A stretch of DNA of 64,000 bases from positions 124,001-188,000 of the forward strand of contig JBBELK010000514.1 of assembly GCA_037783545.1 (NCBI GenBank). Reading direction: 5' to 3'. Below, in pieces: positions 22,375 to 33,029 of the stretch (the stretch's first letter is position 1; every line of letters starts with the position of its first letter). Source of the stretch: Henricia sp. BOLD:AAB3569 (taxonomy: Eukaryota > Echinodermata > Asteroidea > Spinulosida > Echinasteridae). The translations under genes and the position numbers were made by a program. The notes under the pieces were generated by a model. That model made no database searches, was not told where the DNA came from, and saw only the letters and a list, made by a program, of their open reading frames with translations.

Positions 22375-22672
22375 GTAACGTGCCTGCACACATTTCTGTG
22401 ACGAAAACACGTGACGCAAAGGTCACATATACAGGCCCGCGGAGCATTCTGGGTTGCTTGCTCCAGACGAATAATTTATAAATAGTATATGGTAACGCTT
22501 ATATATCCAGTGCAAAAATCTAATTTACGAATAAAATGAGTGTACTTTGTGCGAGACCCACGATCGCGTTGTCTGCTGGAAAATAGTTGTTACGTCTGTT
22601 TACAAGAAAAAGCCTTGACGTTTCACGAGGATCACGTGCCGTATAAAATGTTGGCCAATGAGGGCGCAAACA
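22375..22672 (-). repeat. dispersed repeat, copy 2
   Basis: Reverse-complement partner of 1-300, ending just before the RSBN1 gene. It may supply part of that gene's upstream region, but no promoter motif is clear. Confidence 0.7.
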
Positions 22673-22860
22673 GATTAGCCCCTTCCGCGAGCTGGGTACG
22701 AACGAACGTTTTTGGCTAATACCAGTGTACGTATTGTGCTATGCGCCCTGTAAGGCGCTGGGTACGAGCGAAGCAGATTACCAGATTGCAAGACGTCTCG
22801 TCAGGGCCTCCGTATGTAAGCAACAAAACCATAGAACATCCGGGTATTTTCCATTGCAAC

Positions 22861-23281
22861 ATGTCAGCCATCATGGCCGACGAAATTCAAACGTCGCATG
22901 TTGTTGTTGCCGATAGAAATGACTCTGAAACAAAGGCAGCCCCTCAACCGCTGGTTGAGGGAAATACCTTACAAGAACCAGCGATGGTTTCTCCACCGAC
23001 GAGTCCGGACATTGGAAAAAGAAAACGGGTCCATCATGATTATAGGCGGCTTTCTAGTTCAGGGTATTTGGAGAAGATGTACAGCGGTTACCGGCAGCGG
23101 TATTCAAGCACGAGCGAGTCGGACGTTTCGCTGAGCCCGTGTTCTTTGCAGATTCCCAGGCGAACGCGGTCTTACTCGCCCGGTCGCGCCTCTTCCGAGA
23201 ATTCTTCAAAATCTATCAATGGCAATTCAACTTCTTCAGTGCCAGTTATTACGTCATTTTTCTCACAAAGTAATGTTGCAG
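22861..23281 (+). CDS. RSBN1: RSBN1/KDM9-family protein, exon 1
   Basis: The start is placed at the ATG of MSAIMADEIQ. A further in-frame ATG lies upstream at 22741 but the sequence between looks unlike the family, and the ATG at 22873 is an alternative with a good context. The exon encodes a low-complexity, Ser-rich N-terminus containing KRKRVHHDYRRLSSSGYLEK, a nuclear-localisation-like basic stretch. The donor GCAG|GTGAAC leaves one base of a Gly codon, completed by the next exon. The family (human RSBN1, RSBN1L; worm DPY-21) acts in the nucleus on histone H4 dimethyl-Lys20. Confidence 0.85.
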
Positions 23282-23429
23282 GTGAACAAGCAAGTGGCAC
23301 ATGTGCCATGCATCATGACATGCATGACATGTGCATGGCATGCCATTGTCATTGTTTGAAATGCCACTTTTTTTGTTGACATAATTTTGTTAAAATTGTT
23401 GGTATTTTTTGTATTTTTTTCGTATACAT

Positions 23430-24165
23430 TGAACAAAGATTTGAATTAAATTACCTCCTGGAATCAACAGATTATCAAATTCTAAGATATACTTCCCACT
23501 TGCACTTCTGTTCTGTCGCAAATGTTGCAAATGCACAAAATGACGCAGCGAGCGGTCTGTGCGTAAGCGCGACAACAAAGGGCGCTGCGCGCGCGCGTGA
23601 TTCCAGGAGGTAATTTCCTTAAAATCTTTGTTCAATGTATACGAAAAAAATACCGTATTTTTTTCTGTATACCTTGAACAAAGATTTGAATGGAATTACC
23701 TCCTGGAATCAACAGATCATCCAATTTTAAGATATACTTCCCACTTGCACTTCTGTCAGAAATGTTGCATTTCTGAGATAAATAAACATGATAAATGATA
23801 AAATTACTGCATAAAGTAAATACACAAAATTGCGGCGGGAGGGGTCCGTGCGTAAGCGAGACAACAGAGGGCGCTGTGCGCGCGCGTGAATGGTTATCTT
23901 GTGCACTGACTTAAAGGCACAGGCTCGTCAGCAATGCGCGCCCGCCAAATGTGTGCCACGCAATACGCAGCTCCATAGCAAAGGCATGGAGCTGCGTGTT
24001 TCGAGCACGAATTTGGCGGGCGCGCATTGCTGACGAGCCTGTGCCTTTAATGCAAATTTTTGAAGGAGAAAATGTGATTTTTCTACAGAACAGCAACATT
24101 TGCGACAAAAGTGCAAGTGAGAAGTATATCTTAAAATTAGCTTATCTGTTGATTCCAGGAGGTGG
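23430..24165. repeat. shuffled repeat block
   Basis: GAACAAAGATTTGAAT followed by TACCTCCTGGAATCAACAGA and CTTCCCACTTGCACTTCTGT occurs at 23440 and 23680. Inverted pieces occur at 23600-23650 and 24090-24165. The pattern suggests one foldback element (about 23430-24165) with an internal duplication and a palindromic MITE at 23911-24052. Confidence 0.6.
23911..24052. mobile_element. palindromic mini-MITE, TTAA type (copy 2)
   Basis: Starts TTAAAGGCACAGGCTCGTCA and ends with the exact inverse TGACGAGCCTGTGCCTTTAA; the whole 142 bp is almost one perfect hairpin. It shares sequence with 10642-10785. TTAA at each end fits piggyBac or Kolobok target sites. Confidence 0.85.
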
Positions 24166-24183
24166 AATTCACTGGTCAACACT

Positions 24184-24754
24184 TACTTTTAGAAGGCTAA
24201 AAGTGATTTTCTGACGTTTACATTGGGACGTGATGAATCACTTTTACTAGTTTTAGCTGATCAAGTTTTTTTTTGTCCACGACGCCATTGGCCATGCCTG
24301 CATGACCAAAATGGCGCTCGTTCTCCAGTCTGAAATTTCACCTTACAGTCAAATTTAAACATTGAAAAACATACAATGGAGGTCCATCCACTCTCAAGAA
24401 ATTTGTGTCCTGGTCCGTTTTACCCGATGAATCCTCTAAACAGCAAAAAATGCATCCAACTTGATTTTTCTTTAGATTTATCCAGCAAACTGCATGCGAT
24501 GTGGAAAATCACTGACCTGGTTTCCGAAAGCCAATCAAAGCCTGATCAGTGCCAAGAGGACGGGCTGGTCATCCATTGTATGATGTTTTTCAATGTTTAA
24601 TTTTGACTGTAAGGTAAAATTTCAGATTGGTGAACAGGCGCCATTTTGGTCATGCAGGCATGTGGCGCCGTGGACAAAAAACTTGATCAGCTAAAAGTGA
24701 TTCATCACGTCCCAATGTAAACGTCAGAAAATCACTTTTAGCCTTCTAAAAGTA
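24184..24754. mobile_element. long-TIR MITE, Mutator (MuDR)-like
   Basis: 571 bp with arms of about 190 bp: TACTTTTAGAAGGCTAAAAG at the left and its inverse at the right. The flanks repeat GTCAACACT exactly (24175-24183 and 24755-24763). A 9-bp duplication and long TIRs fit Mutator-like elements. The central unique part has a short open frame without recognisable product. Confidence 0.85.
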
Positions 24755-24974
24755 GTCAACACTCATTCTCCTTAATATGACTTTAATAGTTAATAACCAC
24801 TGAGATGTTGTATTACTTTTTATTAGGCGTAATCGGAAAGAATTATGTTTACTGGTCATGCTGGTTGCCAATAAAAAAGGAATTTAGGAGCAAATAAATC
24901 AGCAATTTCCTGGAAAATTTGCAGTAACAGTTGAGAAGTTGATCCGAAATGTTTTCTTTAAAATAACTTATCAA

Positions 24975-25670
24975 CAGTAGGGGACGAACCCTCAATTAAG
25001 CGACGCAATGGCTGCCAATGTGTGTCACGTGTCCTCATAAATATGTTAATGCGTCGCTTAACTGAGCGACGCTTTCAACCTAAAAACTCGCCTGAAATTC
25101 AAATTGTAACTTCCAACTTCAAAGCAGAAGTGTTAATAATATAAAAGATAGAATGTAAAATGCTGCGGTAGATCATTTAATAATGTTCCAAAGAATAGAT
25201 TTTCACAGCACTCTAGTTTAGCACATCATTTATTTTTATCGCAAGTCTGATTATCTGCCGCAAATTAGCACAACACATCGGCGATCACTGTATTCAATCG
25301 GCACTCTCTAATTCCCAAGGCACAATTCATAGGGTTAGGATATAACATGGACATCTACATGTATAGTATAGACCGTATCGAATAGCTGCCATTTCGTGAG
25401 GCAGTTTCTTTGTTCCTTTAGGACATGCATGGTTGCACATATTGTGCTTCTATTGTTGAATGGTTTAAGTAACAAAAGGTGCCCCACGAAATGGCGGCTA
25501 TTCGATACGGTCTATTGGCTATGGGCCTGAAAACAGACTACCGGTAGTATTCAGCCAATCAAATGTTTTCTAACAAGCAAGGTATGGCCGAATTTGTCTC
25601 GATCAAGCGGACAACAGTGTCGCTCAATTGAGCGAGCGATGTCGCTCAATCTAGGGTTGGTCCCCTACTG
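24975..25670. mobile_element. CAGTAGGGG element with nested MITE
   Basis: Ends CAGTAGGGGAC and GTCCCCTACTG (with intervening differences) are inverted. ATCAA flanks both sides directly. Inner ends carry GAGCGAC or GCGACG motifs in inverted form. It contains the TA-flanked MITE at 25370-25513. Confidence 0.65.
25370..25513. mobile_element. TA-flanked MITE, Tc1/mariner-like
   Basis: AGACCGTATCGAATAGC and its inverse GCTATTCGATACGGTCT bound about 143 bp, with TA on each side. Inner arms continue TGCCATTTCGTG in inverted form. Non-coding. Confidence 0.7.
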
Positions 25671-26079
25671 ATCAAGCATCGGTATTAAAGTGCAGATGAA
25701 AAAACTCAAATTTGAGTGAGAACTATTTAAGATTTGTTGAGGAAATATGGAGAAAATGTTCAGCCTGTCTCGTATGTTTTGTACACAAAGTCTGATAAGC
25801 CATGGTCAACTTCTCAATTATTTCCGTCATGATTATCCAATGAGATTTTGAAAAGAACTGAGTAGTTGGTAATTGCTTCAGACCCTGTGCACAAAACATA
25901 CAAGATTGACTGAAAATGTTGTTTTCTAACAAAATCTTCAATTTTTCCCACTCCTAAATTTGAGTTTTTCTATCTGCACTTACCGTGTACTGATGCCTGA
26001 TGTTAGGGTTTTAACAACGTTAAATAGGAGCAGGTCCTTCTTCCTTTTAAACTAAACAAATTATTTGTCAATTTTACAG

Positions 26080-26971
26080 GTGACGGAAAACAGAACGGCA
26101 ATATGTGCATTTCACCACGCATCGTCAAAAAAGTCGGCTGTCCAAAACTGAAAATACACATCAGGAAAGAGGACTATGAACGAAAACCCAAGAAGCACAA
26201 ACGACATCACCACCATCACCACCATCACCACCATCATCACAGGGATAAGTTCATGCACATACCCCCCACGGTAGAAACACGCGCGCCCCGATACCCGCAG
26301 CAAAAATCAGACTTACCCGACAGAGACAGAGTACTGATTAAAAGCAGTGGTGCAACACTGGATCAAACGAACACCGAGTTCGGGAAATACATCCACTTTG
26401 AGCATCAGCCCAATGGGGGCGCCTCGGTGGTGCACGTCTACTCTGACGAGATCGTGCACCTTCGCGACGAAGACATGCAGCGATTTGTTGAGGTATTCTT
26501 CGATATCGTTTACGGCGAGAAACAACCGGGTGTGGCCTGTCACGTCATGGGGGTCGTGCACGGCGCAGCCGCGTACCTTCCCGACCTTATTGATTACTTT
26601 ACGTTAAAACATCCTAACTTGACCGTCAAAAGCCAAGTCATGGGCAAATCGGACATACTGACCACCACAATGCCTGAATTTCGCAAAGAGGTGCGGAGAA
26701 CCTACTGCAATGGCACCTACCGCTCCGGTCCTCTGCTGCAGATGAGTCTCGTAGGAACGGTAAATGAAGAAGTCGGCGATTATTTTGAGGAGTTTGTGAA
26801 CATGTTGGAGCAGGATCCGTTTTTGAAATATGTGATGCCCTGGGGACCGATCTCTGCAATTAAGATGGAGAAACGAAATGAGAGTAATGACGGACCCATC
26901 CTGTGGATACGACCTGGGGAGCAAATGGTGCCAACTGCTGATATGCCTAAATCACCCATGAAGAAAAGAAG
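26080..26971 (+). CDS. RSBN1: RSBN1/KDM9-family protein, exon 2 (main conserved exon)
   Basis: The acceptor TTTTACAG is followed by two bases completing the Gly codon from exon 1. The exon encodes a basic region, a run of 12 histidines (residues about 182-193), then the conserved catalytic core: FGKYIHFEHQPNGGASVVHV, VFFDIVYGEKQPGVACHVMG, VVHGAAAYLPDLIDYF, the segment TMPEFRKEVRRTYCNGTYR and DGPILWIRPGEQM. The core is JmjC-like in KDM9/DPY-21; I do not assign individual iron ligands. Donor AAG|GTAAAA leaves two bases of an Arg codon. Confidence 0.92.
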
Positions 26972-27087
26972 GTAAAATTGTTGCGTTGTCATGGCAGCAA
27001 CTTGAATGGGATTTAAGACTGTAAACAGTTACACCATAGTAGATGACCTGTCTTGACTGACCTAGTACTGCAAATACCCACAATCTA

Positions 27088-27240
27088 AAGCGGGCCTTCC
27101 ACTGTGCGATTTTTGCCACGAATTTCCTACGATTAGGTACGATTTGGTACGATAACCAGAGACTTTCTATAGACTCTATACACGATCGTACTAAATCGTA
27201 GGAAATTCGTTGCAAAAATCGCACAGTGGGAAGCCCGCTT
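27088..27240. mobile_element. 153-bp TA-flanked MITE, Tc1/mariner-like
   Basis: AAGCGGGCCTTCCACTGTGC at the left and GCACAGTGGGAAGCCCGCTT at the right are inverted, flanked by TA (27086-27087 and 27241-27242). Inner arms contain GAATTTCCTACGATT in both orientations. Confidence 0.8.
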
Positions 27241-27249
27241 TACTCGGAG

Positions 27250-27715
27250 CAATGGGGTACCATGGGCGAGTGGTTTAGGTCACTAACTCGCAACAAGGGC
27301 CGTCCATAAAGCACGTTTTTTTACCCTCCTCTCCCTACCTCCTGTACGCATATTTTGTGACGTCACTCATATGCTTAAATGTTGGGTGTACACGTTGGCT
27401 CCAACTCCCCCCCCCCCACCTTTCGTGCGTACATGTACGTACTTTATGGATGGCTCCTTCCTCGGATGAAAACTTGAGGTGGTGGGTTCGATACCCGGCT
27501 GGGGTACCTGTGCTCTTGAGTAAGGCACTTAAACACACTTGCTCCATCGTTCGGAAGGGATGTAAAGCAGTTGGTCTAGTGTGTTGTGTAATGCACTTAA
27601 AAGATCCAAGAGCATTCTTTCATGAAGAGTTGGGGGATTTCCGATGTCTCTGGCCGCCGGCTGCTAATGGCGCCACCTGCCTACATGTATGTGTCTCGGT
27701 GTTTAAAGTGATGTA
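27250..27715 (+). mobile_element. tRNA-headed SINE, family A, interrupted by a MITE
   Basis: The head begins at GGGGTACCATGGGCGAGTGG, breaks at 27297, and resumes after 27457 with TGGTGGGTTCGATACC, GGGGTACCTGTGCTCTTGAG and the family body. It matches 54219-54500. The tail has been lost. Confidence 0.75.
27297..27457. mobile_element. MITE nested in a SINE head
   Basis: GGGCCGTCCATAAAGCACGT and the inverse of ACGTACTTTATGGATGGCTC bound about 160 bp. It splits the tRNA-like head of the SINE, so it is younger than the SINE. Confidence 0.7.
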
Positions 27716-27719
27716 AGAG

Positions 27720-28489
27720 CATTGACAATACTTTTTTGATGGTCGTTGTGAAAAAAGATCAAAATATCCCGTAATTTACTAAAGATGTGCAAAATTAACA
27801 AAAACGGTCAAAGGACGGGTTATACGCTTTACCAGCCGTTGCAACTACGCGCGAGCCTTACGACTTTGTCACAGACGATTCGCTATTCTCCTGCTCAGGA
27901 TATCTCAAATTTTCTGCTCACTATTTCACTGGACAGCCCAGACGACCGAATAGGAATTTCCGTTTTCTTTTGAGGAGTTGGCATCATGTTTTTTTCTTCA
28001 CGAACGTACACGAAGCAACACACTCGGTCGTGTGTTCATTCAGGCTTTTTGCCGGGCTGCACAGGGGGAAATATCATACACTCCACGGTAGCCTGCCGTA
28101 GCACGCGCTCGCTCCCGTTTTCCGGACTCTCGAAACAAACAGTTATGTTCGAATTTTCATACTTATGTTTAACTCTGTTTCGTACCTGTATAAATAGTCT
28201 CTCTTTTGTCAATTACTTATAAATACTGGGGGAAAAATCAGAGTTGAATTTGGTGCAGTTGTGCAGTAACAAACTTTAATACGGCTGGAAATACAACTAA
28301 CTCACAAGACCATGTGACTTTTCGGAACCAGAATTTAGTTCCAAAAAGTCACGTGACCTTGAATTTTTCAAAAGTGCTCAAAAACTGCAAAATTTTCAGG
28401 ATATATCTGATTTACTCTCGAAAGCGCTTCAGAATAATGTATGGGTCTATTTCAAGCCCAAAATAGCCCAACAAAGAAGGTGTGTTCCT
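27720..28489. mobile_element. TTAA-type element, left-truncated copy
   Basis: Matches 10310-11512 in the same order: TACGCTTTACCAGC, GGCTGGAAATACAACTAACT, GTATGGGTCTATTTC and a right end TGTGTTCCTTTAAG. The left TIR is missing. Confidence 0.65.
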
Positions 28490-28706
28490 TTAAGTGGAAG
28501 ACTTGTACATGTAAGCTTCATGCAATTCAGCCTGTGCATTGAAGTTCATTAAACCCATTAATCCGTTTATATATGCAGCTAGATACGTTTAAAAAAAAGC
28601 TAAAAAAAAAAAAGCTTCACTGAAAAGAACATGCCCAACAGATGACAGACATCACTCCATTAATTTCATCAACTGCATCAATTTTTGAATATTTCCCTTT
28701 TCACAG

Positions 28707-28880
28707 AGCGGCAGTGAATGAACTCAGAAACCTTCAGTATCTTCCCAGGACATCAGAACCTCGGGAGATGCTTGTTGAAGACAGGACGCGGTGCCACGCG
28801 GATCACGTTGGCCAGGGGTTTGAACGCATGACCACTGCAGCCGTGGGCGTGCTGAAAGCCGTTCATGCCGGTGATGAGGG
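28707..28880 (+). CDS. RSBN1: RSBN1/KDM9-family protein, exon 3
   Basis: The acceptor TTTTCACAG is followed by one base that completes AGA (Arg). It encodes AAVNELRNLQYLPRTSEPRE and GQGFERMTTAAVGVLKAVHA, strongly conserved in RSBN1 proteins. Donor GAGGG|GTGAGT leaves two bases of a Gly codon. Confidence 0.92.
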
Positions 28881-29724
28881 GTGAGTCGTCTCCTGTACAC
28901 TGTAATGCACAGGAATAGACCCTGTGCACCGGCGGCTATGTTAGGGAACAAGTTTTCTTATTCAAATGATATGACAATAGATCCCCAAATGGCTGGCATG
29001 CATGGGGTCTGTAAAATGACCACACGAAGTGCACCATCCTGTGTGCTTTGTACTCAATAAATTAGATGTATTACGAGAATTGATGTATCACGAGAATTTA
29101 CTTTTGTGAAAGATGTTGCAATTCAGTTTTTTTTTTACTGCAATAACAGCTTGTGTGAATAAACCAAAGATATAAGATATAAGATGCTCCATTGGTTTTG
29201 CTGAGCAAATGTGAATATTAGGAAAATTGTGATGGTCTTTAAAATAACTCGCAAACGAAGCCCTTATATGCAGCGTTTAATCATCCATTTTGAATTTGCT
29301 ATACAAAAATACTGGATTGCTAAACAAAATTAAAAAATTGCTACGCAAAAAATAAATTGCATATCAAATCTGCTATCCAATATTTGAGAACGAAATCGTT
29401 CACTGTCAGAGTGTCAAGCGCCTGGCTAGCATTGTTTTCTTGACATTGTTTTCTATACTGATGTGTGAAAAACTGAACAGTGTAATAAATTGAAAACTGA
29501 AAAGAATACTCGGAGGGTCAGATGCTTGGTGCTCGATGCGTATTTCCAGCAGGCCCATGTGGCATCGCACAACGTAATTTGATTTTCATTAGCAGTTGCC
29601 TAAAATGAATGGTACGGCTCTTCATTCAGTCCTTGAGATGTGAATGCACGCTTCATTCACTAACAACGATTAACTAATCTAATGTGAGCGAGATCTAAGT
29701 CATTTCTTTGCATTTGTGCCATAG
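28881..29724 (+). other. RSBN1 intron 3
   Basis: AT-rich with canonical ends in phase. I see no gene or named repeat. Confidence 0.8.
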
Positions 29725-29830
29725 AGGACCGGATCGAGATGTGAAAGACGTTGTAGCCTTCTCTGCAGCCAACTTCTTTGACATTGTTGAGAGTCTTCAG
29801 TTGGACTTGCATGAACCGCCCGTCTCACAG
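29725..29830 (+). CDS. RSBN1: RSBN1/KDM9-family protein, exon 4
   Basis: The first base completes GGA (Gly). It encodes PDRDVKDVVAFSAANFFDIV followed by ESLQLDLHEPPVSQ, the hallmark LDLHEPPVSQ of the family. It ends in phase 0 at CAG|GTTAGT. Confidence 0.92.
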
Positions 29831-29889
29831 GTTAGTGACACTATTGCATTTTGGCTAGGCTTCGTAAGAGCAATAAGTCAAGTTGAGCG

Positions 29890-30855
29890 AAGGCTATTGA
29901 CCCCTTGCGAATACGTCATTTGGGAGTCAAATAATGCCGCGTCATTGTTGAAGCAACGTGCGTGCGCGTTGTGTGTGCCTTCAATGGGCGTAAGGCGGGC
30001 TATTTTACCAATGGGAGCCTTAGTCAGGGGTGTGAAATCTCCGCTATTTAGCGGATTTCCGCTTTTTTGTTCAGCGTGCCACATTTTGTTTTCCGCTTTT
30101 TTTCTTCCGATGGTCCAGATTTCCCCCCGCCTTTTCCCCCGCGCGTAAGCATTGATTTTATTTCCGTTTATTTTATTTTCCGCCGCCGCCGAACGCACGC
30201 GATCCGCTCTCGACAACATAGATCGAAACTTTTGGTCATGTACTTTTGTTGAGTGTAGTATCGATAGTATTGCCCGTTTATAATATGAAAACGTCTGGGA
30301 ACGAGAGTATATGTCGTAAACAAGTTTTTCGGTTAGTACAGTATCGATACTACTATTGCAGGGCACCAGCGTGTTGATTGATATACTGGTATGTGTATGG
30401 AAACCAGCGCGCGTGTGATCGCTATTCAAAATGGCGCCCAAAACATTTTGACGTTCGTAGTTTTCATAGAACTATTTTTCAAACGTAAATTTATGTGAGC
30501 GCCATCGTAAAAACGGGTCAGTTTTACAGTTTTATAATTAAACAAAATTATGCTAAAAAAATTCAGAGGAAAGTGGCAACGAATGTCCTCAGATTGCGCC
30601 ACAGAGCATATGGAATCCAACATTTTCCGGGGCCCTTGGGCGGGCCCCGGACCCCACGCCGTGAGGGCTTCGCGCTCGTATCGCAAGTTCAGTTACACAG
30701 GTTCAGCTATTTTCCGCTATTTTTTTTAAGCCCCACTCACACCCCTGCTTAGTACAGCGCGTTATGCATGCTATAGACACACACATCGCTTCAACAATGA
30801 CGCGGCATTATTTGATCCCAAAATGACGTAGTAAGCACAAGCCTAATATAGACTG
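29890..30855. mobile_element. palindromic MITE with nested element
   Basis: Flanking arms contain GAGTCAAATAATGCCGCGTC at the left and GACGCGGCATTATTTGA at the right. An uninterrupted copy of about 250 bp lies at 54715-54962. The insert at 30025-30747 splits it. Confidence 0.75.
30025..30747. mobile_element. hAT-like element, CAGGGGTGTGA ends
   Basis: 723 bp from CAGGGGTGTGA to the inverse (TCACACCCCTG), flanked by a direct CTTAGT (30019-30024 and 30748-30753). The CAGGG end is typical of hAT. The inner part holds a G/C-rich stretch near 30630-30660 and no transposase. Confidence 0.75.
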
Positions 30856-31066
30856 CCGTCACATTCTCTGATGCCTAATCCTTGGTATATTTCTTACTCA
30901 ATGGGAAGAATTCCTGGTTACCACAAACAATTTCTGAAAAGCACCAGTGGACCACCAAATTTTCAGCAGGACCGGCATGAAATTCAGGTTAATTTCGACT
31001 CCTGGAATGTTGCCAATGGTTAACAGTATTTGAGTTACATTCTTTCCGTTTGTTACAAATGTGTAG

Positions 31067-31402
31067 TGTGTTAAGTGGGTCGAAGACGCCAAGTTGAACC
31101 AGCTCAGGCGCCACGGCGTCCGCTACGCCCGCATCAAGCTGCGTGACAACGACATCTACTTCATACCGCGCAACGTCGTGCACCAGTTCAAAACCTTGTC
31201 GGCCTGCGTGAGCATCGCCTGGCACATGAGGCACAAGTTGTACTATCCGGAAAGCGAGGAGGACGAAACCGCGGAAGAAAAAGAAGATAGTCAAGATACA
31301 AAGAATGATGTTAAGGATGAAATATCCATGGAAATTGAACAGAGGTCGGAACCGAATGGATCAGCAGCTGAGCCAGAACTTAAGATGGAGATGCAGTCCT
31401 AA
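31067..31402 (+). CDS. RSBN1: RSBN1/KDM9-family protein, exon 5 and stop
   Basis: After the acceptor AATGTGTAG the exon begins in phase 0 and encodes [40 protein letters not shown] and [18 protein letters not shown], the conserved end of the family core, then an acidic tail rich in Glu and Asp. TAA is at 31400-31402. The five coding exons give 642 residues, shorter than human RSBN1 (about 800), mostly because of a shorter N-terminus. Confidence 0.92.
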   Translation, partial: CVKWVEDAKLNQLRRHGVRYARIKLRDNDIYFIPRNVVHQFKTLSACVSIAWHMRHKLYYPESEEDETAEEKEDSQDTKNDVKDEISMEIEQRSEPNGSAAEPELKMEMQS

Positions 31403-31604
31403 GTCCTGTTCTCATTGGATTTTTTTCTTCAGCTACCTCCCAGAAAGTTACTGCAACCTCCTATAGACCATTCCGGTAACTAAGGACATGTTCCCTGTAT
31501 ATCCATTATAGCTGGGACGCGGCCAGTGCCTGAACTATGTATGTGTTATGTGATGATGTGGAGCCGTTAAATTGTCATCACTTCGAACAATTTGCACATT
31601 TGTT
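31403..31604 (+). other. probable start of RSBN1 3' UTR
   Basis: Non-coding sequence after the stop codon. No AATAAA is obvious before the next transposon, so the 3' end is not located. Confidence 0.4.
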
Positions 31605-32130
31605 CAGGGATGCCAGTCTTCCGGCTATAGCCGGAATTCCAGTTTTTTCTTATTTTTGAAAAAGAAATCCGGCAAAGCCTTTTTTCCAGGCCGGAAAAGT
31701 AAACGGCCGGAAATATAAGGAGTATATATTTTCAAGTGCAAAAAAAACGTGGAAAATTTTCTCACTTATTGATCAACGATGTCCGGATATGTCATGTATG
31801 TACAGCCTATATACATGTATGTACACGCACGTAGCACGTTTTCCCAATGATTTGCACACATGCAGTATGTCTGTATCCCGGCCATAATCATTCACGGCTA
31901 AAGTATCACGAAACCAGACTATCGATCAGTAGTACATACCGGTAGATGGCGCTGTATCCATACAGCAGTGGTTAGATCACATACATACTGACATATCCAT
32001 TGCATTGCACTCATACTGTCAATGTACATGTACATGTACACTGTGCTGGCGAGTCCATGTGCACACATACATGCAGTTATGATAGAGGATTTTTTTCCGG
32101 CCCTGAAGGTAAGAGCCACTGGCATCCCTG
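31605..32130. mobile_element. hAT-like element, CAGGGATGCCAGT ends
   Basis: 526 bp between CAGGGATGCCAGT and its inverse ACTGGCATCCCTG. TTTGTT occurs close to both ends (31598-31604 area and 32132-32137), a possible decayed target duplication. It contains CCGGCTATAGCCGG near 31620 and many TGTACA/TACATG motifs. No transposase. Confidence 0.75.
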
Positions 32131-32175
32131 GTTTGTTATAAGGGTTAGTTTACACAGCCTTTCGTACGCGTGTAC

Positions 32176-32462
32176 GGTAATTGTAATGCGCGTCATTTTG
32201 AGAAAGAGCGATGTGGAGGAAATGTTTAGTGAAACGAAGCACTGGAAATCACTGAATTAATAATTATATAAAAACACTTTCCATCCTAGCTAATTCTGTT
32301 GTTTTCAGTGCATTGTTTCACCCCAAATTCCTTCCACGCATCACGCAGAATTAGCTTGGACAGAAAATGTTTTTATAATTAAGTGATTTTCAGTGCATCG
32401 TTACACTCAAATTTCCCTCAACATCGCTTTTTCTCAAAGCGACATGCGTCGCAATTACGCGC
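32176..32462. mobile_element. foldback MITE
   Basis: The left arm (ATGCGCGTCATTTTGAGAAA and CACTGGAAATCACTGAATTA) and the right arm are inverted copies around a centre near 32315. Non-coding. Confidence 0.7.
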
Positions 32463-32654
32463 TAAAAGGGTCTGTGAATTTGTTTGTGCAAAAAGCGTGT
32501 TGTGCGCGTCATGGATGCGCGCTGTTCGATTTAACAACCCCACAAAACGCACACTCCATGCACTAGAAAAAGCTGCGTCTCAGCTACATGTACATACATG
32601 TATATGCCAGACGTGTACAGGGAAGGAGTCCTTGGAATGGTCTATAGAATTCAC

Positions 32655-32870
32655 CGATATGTGGTCTAGTGGGTACACAGGCGTTCTTATGATTGAGAGG
32701 TTGTGCATTCAAGTCTCACTAGTGCCATGTTTGTGTCCATGGGCAAGGCACTTAATCTTAATTGCCTCGTCAACCCCAGTGATATTTGGAGAGCTGTTAG
32801 AGGAACGCCACAATCTTAGTGCTGATAGGGTTGTGCGCCTTGGCCAGGCAGCCACCTAGTTGAAGCGAAA
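32655..32870 (+). mobile_element. tRNA-related SINE fragment, family C
   Basis: TGTGGTCTAGTGGGTACA, GTGCATTCAAGTCTCACTAG and TCCATGGGCAAGGCACTT follow the order A box, B box and SINE body seen at 56702 and 57932. Degenerate. Confidence 0.55.
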
Positions 32871-33029
32871 TGATTCTGGTGATTTCCTGATGGCAGCGGT
32901 AATAATGGCAACAGTGCCAGGAGTACCTTGCAGGGTAGACATGTGCATTATGCAAAGTAAAGTCGCTTAACGTGCCAAGCTGGCTCATACGGCCGGTACT
33001 CGTCCTCGGTTTCATTGGCATGGAGTGAC

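Larger units (their letters stand above)
23282..26079 (+). other. RSBN1 intron 1
   Basis: Canonical GT-AG ends in phase. It is packed with repeats: a block at 23430-24165, a palindrome, a MuDR-like MITE and a CAGTAGGGG element with a nested TA-flanked MITE, all listed separately. The rest shows no gene. Confidence 0.85.
26972..28706 (+). other. RSBN1 intron 2
   Basis: Canonical ends in phase. Contains a TA-flanked MITE (27088-27240), an interrupted SINE (27250-27715) and a TTAA-element fragment (27720-28489). The rest shows no gene. Confidence 0.85.
29831..31066 (+). other. RSBN1 intron 4
   Basis: Canonical ends in phase 0. Most of it is a palindromic MITE (29890-30855) with a nested hAT-like element (30025-30747). 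The rest shows no gene. Confidence 0.85.

Noticed and set aside
22741-22860. Upstream in-frame ATG for RSBN1
   Set aside because: The extra 40 residues look unrelated to the family and overlap repeat-flanking sequence; the ATGs at 22861 and 22873 are better placed.
26112-26924. Minus-strand frames opposite RSBN1 exon 2
   Set aside because: Antisense shadows of the conserved exon.
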